Shown here one piece after another: positions 58,100-64,000 of a stretch of DNA of 64,000 nucleotides. Location: NCBI RefSeq assembly GCF_019134595.1, contig NZ_CP077770.1, forward strand, positions 3,406,501 through 3,470,500, in the 5' to 3' direction. The notes below the pieces were generated by a model. The model saw nothing but the letters and a program-made list of their open reading frames with translations. It had not been told where the DNA came from and made no database searches. The first letter of the stretch is position 1. Each line of letters starts with the position of its first letter. A program made the position numbers and the translations under genes. The stretch is from Pseudoalteromonas shioyasakiensis (lineage in GTDB: Bacteria > Pseudomonadota > Gammaproteobacteria > Enterobacterales > Alteromonadaceae).

Positions 58100-59926
58100 T
58101 TATTTAGCGGTATTTCGTACTTTTGCTAAATGTTCTGCAAAGTCTTTGGCATTTAAAAAGCCTGTTACACGTTGCTCTAAAAGCTCATTACCTTGGCTAT
58201 CAAAGAACAAAATGCTCGGTAAACCAAATACTGTGTATTCTTCCATTAGCTCTATGGTTTTTGCATCGCTTTCAGTTAAATCGATTTGAATTAATTCAAA
58301 GTGAGCAAATTGCTCTTGCACTTTAGCGTCAGGAAACGTGTAATGCTCAAACTCTTTACAGGCAACGCACCAGTCGGCATATAAGTCGACCATTACTAAG
58401 CGCCCCTCGCTACTTGCCTGTGCAATTTCTTCTTTTAATTCACTTAGATTAGCAACTTGTCTAAAACCATGTGTTTTTACAGCAGCTTCAGCAACCACCA
58501 CTTTACTAGGCCAAAAATAATTTTTCGTTAAACTCGCCCCAGTCACAACCAATAAGGTTGCTGCAAACCACAATGCTGTTTTTAGCTTGCCTTGTGATTG
58601 ACCACTTTGCCAATGATGTAAATAAAGCGCTGTAGCAAGTGCTAATAAACCCGCCATTAACCAGATGATTTCAATATCAACAATGCGCTCTAACAGAATA
58701 AGCGGCACGACCAGCATGATGAAGCCGAATAGGGTTTTCACTTGCTCCATCCAACCACCGGCTTTTGGTAGTAACTTACCGCCAGAAGTCCCCAGTAATA
58801 ATAACGGTAAGCCCATGCCTAAACTGAGCACATAAAGTGTTAAACCACCGACGAGATAGTCACCACTTTGCGCCACATAAAGTAAAGCAGCAGACAAAGG
58901 TGCTGTTGTACACGGTGAAGCTATCAAACCAGACAGTACACCCATCATAAATACGCCAACATAGTTGCCGCCTTTTTGCTGGTTACTAACCTGAGTGAGT
59001 TTATTCATCATGCCGCTAGGTAATTTGATTTCGTACCAGCCAAACATCGACATTGCCAGCAATACAAATAAGATACTAAAACTGATTAGTACCGTCGGAT
59101 GCTGTAAATACCCTTGTACTTGCCCACCTAAAGATGCAACCACTAAGCCCAGTGCCGCGTAGGTAACGGCCATACCTTGTACATACACAAACGACAACGA
59201 GAACGCTTTTTTAGTCGATAAATTCTGCTGACCTGCTATGAGGCTCGACAGAATCGGAAACATTGGGAATACACATGGCGTAAAAGCAAGGCCAATACCA
59301 ACTAAAAAGAAGATTACTAGGTTCGTTAATAAGCCTTGCGATGCCAACTTATCGGTATATGACTGCTCACCAGCTGGTTTTGATTCTGCTTGAGAAGGGG
59401 CTGATGACGCTTCATTAGCATCAGCAGCTTGTGTTAATGCTGCCAATGCGTTCCCCGCATCTGCAGTCTGTGATACTTGCTCACCTGCAATCACAGATAA
59501 AGGAATGGTTCTAACTTCTGGCGGATAACATAACCCCGCCTCGGCACAGCCTTGAAAACGCACTTTAACAACCGCACCTTCTGTGACGTTACTGAGCTTA
59601 GAAACCACACTTAACGAATCAAAGAACACCTCGGTCTTACCAAAAAACTCATCTTCAATAATCACGCCCTTGCCAAGCTCAGGAACTTCAATATCAGCGC
59701 CTTTGGCAATAATTTCGACTTTCTTTTTATAAAGGTAATAATCAGGCGCAATATCCCAGCCAATAAATAACGTTTTGCCTTGCTGGTCAAAATCGAAAAC
59801 AAAAGCCTGATCAACTGGGAGAAATGTTTGCTCCGCAGGTTGTAGTAGATTTCCAAGTAAATTGTTATTACTTGCGCTTGCTGGCATAAGCCACAGTGCA
59901 CAAAGTAATAAAAGGAACGATCGCAT
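58100..59926 (-). CDS. dsbD: Thiol:disulfide interchange protein DsbD
   Basis: Transfers reducing power from cytoplasmic thioredoxin to periplasmic proteins. The 608-residue protein has a signal peptide (MRSFLLLLCALWLMPASAS), the periplasmic alpha domain with the CAEAGLC redox pair (near residues 125-131), eight membrane segments with Cys in TPCVFPMFPIL and SPCTTAPLSA, and a C-terminal thioredoxin domain with DWCVACKEFE. Its ATG shares one base with the cutA stop (TAATG), so translation is coupled. Confidence 0.97.
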   Translation of the reverse strand: MRSFLLLLCALWLMPASASNNNLLGNLLQPAEQTFLPVDQAFVFDFDQQGKTLFIGWDIAPDYYLYKKKVEIIAKGADIEVPELGKGVIIEDEFFGKTEVFFDSLSVVSKLSNVTEGAVVKVRFQGCAEAGLCYPPEVRTIPLSVIAGEQVSQTADAGNALAALTQAADANEASSAPSQAESKPAGEQSYTDKLASQGLLTNLVIFFLVGIGLAFTPCVFPMFPILSSLIAGQQNLSTKKAFSLSFVYVQGMAVTYAALGLVVASLGGQVQGYLQHPTVLISFSILFVLLAMSMFGWYEIKLPSGMMNKLTQVSNQQKGGNYVGVFMMGVLSGLIASPCTTAPLSAALLYVAQSGDYLVGGLTLYVLSLGMGLPLLLLGTSGGKLLPKAGGWMEQVKTLFGFIMLVVPLILLERIVDIEIIWLMAGLLALATALYLHHWQSGQSQGKLKTALWFAATLLVVTGASLTKNYFWPSKVVVAEAAVKTHGFRQVANLSELKEEIAQASSEGRLVMVDLYADWCVACKEFEHYTFPDAKVQEQFAHFELIQIDLTESDAKTIELMEEYTVFGLPSILFFDSQGNELLEQRVTGFLNAKDFAEHLAKVRNTAK

Positions 59927-60246
59927 TAATTAAGTACCTCATCCATCCAATTAAAATAGGCTAAATTGCCTGTAGCCACATCAACGACCTGAATTTCAGG
60001 CACCTCATAACTATGCAATTTCTTGATAGTTTGGATCACCTCATTCATTTTTTCTGACTTAGTTTTGATCAGTAACTTACTCTCAATTGCTTGAGTCACC
60101 TCGCCTTCCCACATGTAAATAGATTCAATAGTAGGCAAAATGTTCACACAAGCAGCTAGCTTTTCTTTAACTAGATGTTGTGCCAACTGACGGGCTTCAG
60201 CCTCATTTGCACAAGTAGTAAAAATAAGTCGAAAATGCGTAGTCAT
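59926..60246 (-). CDS. cutA: Divalent-cation tolerance protein CutA
   Basis: A 106-residue trimeric PII-like protein. The start HFRLIFTTCANEAEARQLAQ, ACVNILPTIESIYMWEGEVT and HSYEVPEIQVVDV are diagnostic. Linked genetically to copper tolerance in E. coli, mostly through its dsbD neighbour; its real function is unknown. AAAGG precedes the ATG. It forms a two-gene unit with dsbD. Confidence 0.95.
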   Translation of the reverse strand: MTTHFRLIFTTCANEAEARQLAQHLVKEKLAACVNILPTIESIYMWEGEVTQAIESKLLIKTKSEKMNEVIQTIKKLHSYEVPEIQVVDVATGNLAYFNWMDEVLN

Positions 60247-60334
60247 AAGGAACCTTTATTTGATTACGTGAGTCGCACCATAGTAGCCGATAGTAACTAT
60301 AATGTGTAGCGAGCAAGGTGATCCTAGGTTCCGT

Positions 60335-60364
60335 CTTGAAAAATGACCTGCTCACCCCAATTTA
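60335..60364 (+). promoter_or_regulatory. Sigma-32-like heat-shock promoter of fxsA
   Basis: CTTGAAA (60335-60341), 13 bp, then CCCCAATTTA (60355-60364). Both boxes and the spacing match the sigma-32 consensus closely. The fxsA ATG is 45 bp further on. Confidence 0.75.
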
Positions 60365-60408
60365 TATTTCACTGACTCGAAAGAGAATGACATTTTTTAG
60401 AGAGCGTT

Positions 60409-60885
60409 ATGTTTAGATTTTTGTTTTTGTTATTTATTTTAGTGCCGATTGTGGAGATCGCGTTACTCATCCAAGTGAGTGAAGTGATCGGCGGCTTTGC
60501 CACCATTGCGCTTGTAATTGTGACCGCGATTGTCGGTGCGAAATTAGTGAAGCAGCAAGGTATGGGCGCGATTCAAAACGTGCAATTACAAATGGCACAA
60601 GGGCAAATGCCTGCAAAAGAATTATTTACTGGATTATGTGTCATTATCGCCGGTGTTTTATTAATGACACCAGGCATCATGACTGACTTTTTTGGCTTTT
60701 TACTACTCACGCCAGCAATTCGCAACAAACTGGCTGCAGGCCTTGCTAGTCAAGCAACCGTACGCATGAGTTCGCAGGCAAATCAAGGCTCTGCACACTT
60801 CCAATATCATAGTAAAACAACCACTCATGAAGAGCCAAACCATCAACCGACAACTATTGATGGTGAATTTGAGCGAAAAGATTAA
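60409..60885 (+). CDS. fxsA: FxsA family membrane protein
   Basis: A 158-residue inner-membrane protein. The hydrophobic segments include FLFLLFILVPIVEIALLIQV and GGFATIALVIVTAIVGAKLV at the start and ELFTGLCVIIAGVLLMTPG and DFFGFLLLTPAIR further on; the hydrophilic tail follows. In E. coli FxsA overproduction blocks F-plasmid exclusion of phage T7; its normal role is unclear. It sits upstream of groES as in enterics and has its own heat-shock-type promoter. Confidence 0.93.
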   Translation: MFRFLFLLFILVPIVEIALLIQVSEVIGGFATIALVIVTAIVGAKLVKQQGMGAIQNVQLQMAQGQMPAKELFTGLCVIIAGVLLMTPGIMTDFFGFLLLTPAIRNKLAAGLASQATVRMSSQANQGSAHFQYHSKTTTHEEPNHQPTTIDGEFERKD

Positions 60886-60903
60886 AATTTTTTAATTTTT
60901 GTA

Positions 60904-60932
60904 CTTGGATTTTTTTAAGCCACCCCCATTAA
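60904..60932 (+). promoter_or_regulatory. Sigma-32-like heat-shock promoter of groESL
   Basis: CTTGGAT (60904-60910), 13 bp, then CCCCATTAA (60924-60932). This is close to the sigma-32 consensus and lies about 100 bp before groES. No CIRCE element is present. Confidence 0.7.
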
Positions 60933-60962
60933 TGAATGCAATGAAACGCAACGGGTGGCTTA
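60916..60962. repeat. Inverted repeat overlapping the groESL promoter
   Basis: TAAGCCACCC (60916-60925) and GGGTGGCTTA (60953-60962) form a perfect 10-bp inverted repeat with a 27-bp loop. The left arm touches the -10 box and the right arm lies in the predicted transcript. Confidence 0.6.
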
Positions 60963-61028
60963 GCACTCCCCTGCAATAACACAAGATTTTTTCTGTACTG
61001 TTCAGAAACTGTTAGGAGAACTAAATAA

Positions 61029-61316
61029 ATGAACATTCGTCCTTTACATGATCGCGTCATCGTTAAGCGTCTAGAAGAAGAAACTAAGTCTGCTGGCGGT
61101 ATTGTATTAACTGGCTCTGCAGCTGAAAAATCAACTCGCGGAGAAGTTATCGCTGTTGGTAATGGCCGTGTTTTAGACAACGGTGAAGTAAGAGCATTAG
61201 AAGTTAAAGCCGGTGACACTGTGCTGTTCGGCTCTTATGTTGAAAAAGCTGAAAAGATCGAAGGTCAAGAGTACCTGATCATGCGTGAAGATAACATTCT
61301 AGGCATTGTAGGCTAA
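61029..61316 (+). CDS. groES: Co-chaperonin GroES
   Basis: A 95-residue cap of the GroEL chamber. It begins [20 protein letters not shown] with the mobile-loop [13 protein letters not shown] and ends [16 protein letters not shown] precedes the ATG. groEL follows after about 50 bp in the same transcript. Confidence 0.98.
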   Translation: MNIRPLHDRVIVKRLEEETKSAGGIVLTGSAAEKSTRGEVIAVGNGRVLDNGEVRALEVKAGDTVLFGSYVEKAEKIEGQEYLIMREDNILGIVG

Positions 61317-63014
<1,698 letters not shown>

Positions 63015-63042
63015 TAAACATCACCTCCTAAGCATTTCGCTT

Positions 63043-63070
63043 AAAAAACCCAGCTCCGGCTGGGTTTTTT
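63043..63070 (+). terminator. Terminator of groESL
   Basis: AAACCCAGC and GCTGGGTTT with a 4-nt loop and T6, 28 bp after the groEL stop. Confidence 0.9.
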
Positions 63071-63074
63071 GCTT

Positions 63075-63107
63075 TGTAGGTTGGGCTGAGCGAAGCGAAC
63101 CCCAACA
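63075..63107. repeat. REP-like palindrome
   Basis: TGTAGGTTGGGCT followed by GAGCGAAGCGAACCCCAACA: GTTGGG pairs with CCCAAC around a TGAGCGAAGCG centre. The pattern resembles widespread repetitive extragenic palindromes in proteobacteria. It lies directly after the groEL terminator. Confidence 0.6.
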
Positions 63108-63111
63108 CCGA

Positions 63112-63167
63112 AGGCTCTAGGCTCTAGGCTCTAGGCTCTAGGCTCTAGGCTCTAGGCTCTAGGCTCT
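63112..63167. repeat. Tandem heptanucleotide repeat, eight perfect copies of AGGCTCT
   Basis: Eight uninterrupted 7-bp units run from 63112 to 63167 between the REP-like palindrome and nnrD. Perfect short tandem repeats of this kind tend to change copy number by slippage. No gene frame spans it, so it does not alter a protein directly. Confidence 0.95.
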
Positions 63168-63237
63168 ATTCAATTATGCTTAGGTTGGAAAGTATTACAA
63201 TTTACAAGGTGGTTCTTAAAGTCTTATCGCTTAAAAC

Positions 63238-64000
63238 TTACAGCTTAAAGCTGCCATTAACCAACTCCCTCACTATCGCAAACAAGTCACTTGGCAACAT
63301 ACCACGCTCACCATCGCGCTCAGCGGCGATATCACCCGCTTTCGCATGTAAGCAGACCCCTAGGCAGGCTGCTTGCTGGGTAGTTAGCCCCTGTGCGATA
63401 AGTGCCGCGATGATACCTGTTAAAACATCACCACTGCCGCCAACCGCAAGTGCAGGGCTACCGTCGGTGCACACCCATGTTTGGCTATTATCAGCAATTA
63501 AGCTACCAGCACCTTTAAGTACACAAGTAGTGGTATAGCTACGTGCAAGCTGCTTTACTGCATGAAAGCGATTTTCTTCAATATCGCGAGCGCGACAATT
63601 AAGTAACCTTGCAGCCTCACCTGGGTGCGGTGTGATAACGGTATTCGCTAATGGAAATGACGAAGCATGCTGAGCCATTAAATTAAGTGCATCAGCATCA
63701 ATAACCAGTGGCTTGTTATTAGTAAAGCAATACTGCATTACTGCTTCAAAGGTTGTTTTCGACCAAGTGTCTTGACCAAGGCCTGGGCCAATAGCAACAC
63801 AGGTTGCCCACTCTAGGGCGCTAATCAGGTTTGTATCTGTCACCATTAATTCTGGCCGGCCAATACTCACAGGTAGAATAGAGCTACTATGGGTATACAC
63901 TTTGACCATGCCCGCACCGCTGCGAAGCGCGGCCTCTGCAGTTAAACGAATAGCACCTGCAGTGCCGGCATTACCACCAACACACAGCAATTTACCATGG
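63238..64000 (-). CDS. nnrD: NAD(P)H-hydrate dehydratase NnrD (partial; 5' end beyond window)
   Basis: The C-terminal part of the ADP- or ATP-dependent dehydratase that repairs hydrated NAD(P)H. At least 250 residues are visible: LLCVGGNAGTAGAIRLTAEA and ALRSGAGMVKVYTH at the cut end, AIGPGLGQD, VIDADALNLMAQ, ITPHPGEAARLL and the catalytic/phosphate-binding GGSGDVLTGIIAA near the end. The frame is open to the window edge, so the start and any fused NnrE epimerase domain cannot be seen. tsaE, its usual downstream neighbour, is about 8 kb away on the same strand. Confidence 0.93.
   Translation of the reverse strand, partial: HGKLLCVGGNAGTAGAIRLTAEAALRSGAGMVKVYTHSSSILPVSIGRPELMVTDTNLISALEWATCVAIGPGLGQDTWSKTTFEAVMQYCFTNNKPLVIDADALNLMAQHASSFPLANTVITPHPGEAARLLNCRARDIEENRFHAVKQLARSYTTTCVLKGAGSLIADNSQTWVCTDGSPALAVGGSGDVLTGIIAALIAQGLTTQQAACLGVCLHAKAGDIAAERDGERGMLPSDLFAIVRELVNGSFKL

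Noticed and set aside
60886..61028. CIRCE operator before groES
   Set aside because: The CIRCE arms are absent; the visible inverted repeat has a different sequence and loop length.
63112..63167. CRISPR array
   Set aside because: The repeat units are 7 bp with no spacers.

Overview
The gene content, moderate AT-richness and intergenic repeats point to a marine gammaproteobacterium of the Alteromonadales, most likely Pseudoalteromonas or a close relative. The genus is my inference from gene order and protein style (Oar-like TonB receptor, enlarged PstA/PstC, MITE-like palindromes); no 16S or database comparison was possible. The window is chromosomal and mostly housekeeping. I see no prophage, insertion sequence, CRISPR array, rRNA operon or plasmid function.

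Layout. 0.1-12.6 kb is a phosphate/polyphosphate region: pitA with a PhoU-like DUF47 partner, then pstC-pstA-pstB-phoU behind a good PhoB box, then gcvR, a 264-bp double-hairpin repeat element, and ppk-ppx. 12.6-19.6 kb is a Cus-type copper/silver efflux operon (cusC-cusB-cusA) preceded by a small His/Met/Cys-rich secreted protein; its CusB carries a C-terminal CusF-like domain. 19.6-30.1 kb holds mixed genes: a PqiA-like protein, an EAL/HDOD protein, a PhnA/YjdM protein, a YbaY-META lipoprotein, rlmJ, a TIGR02449 protein with zapA, an MBL-fold enzyme, mltD, slyD, and an SDR plus amidohydrolase pair. 30.1-35.5 kb holds an Oar-like TonB-dependent receptor next to an enolase-superfamily dehydratase and a class II aldolase. 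With the SDR/amidohydrolase pair these could form a split non-phosphorylative sugar-acid pathway. 35.6-45.2 kb has a cytochrome c, a DUF2058 protein, an MFS carrier, a YbaK-type editing protein, a lone tRNA-Ala(UGC), proBA, a CPA1 antiporter followed by a MITE-like hairpin, and a Sel1-repeat protein. 45.3-55.3 kb is the conserved tsaE-amiB-mutL-miaA-hfq-hflX-hflK-hflC-purA block (minus strand). 55.4-63.2 kb is aroQ-accB-accC, cutA-dsbD and the heat-shock group fxsA, groES, groEL. The window ends inside nnrD.

How the genes work together: phosphate uptake (Pst, Pit) feeds polyphosphate synthesis and breakdown (Ppk/Ppx), with PhoU, the DUF47 protein and a Pho box supplying control. Two sigma-32-like promoters, before fxsA and before groES, mark a local heat-shock group. 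The most unusual DNA is non-coding: the double-hairpin element between gcvR and ppk, the full-length palindrome touching the antiporter stop codon, a REP-like palindrome next to eight perfect 7-bp repeats after groEL, and several perfect inverted repeats in leaders (proB, aroQ, groES). I found no convincing wholly new protein system.
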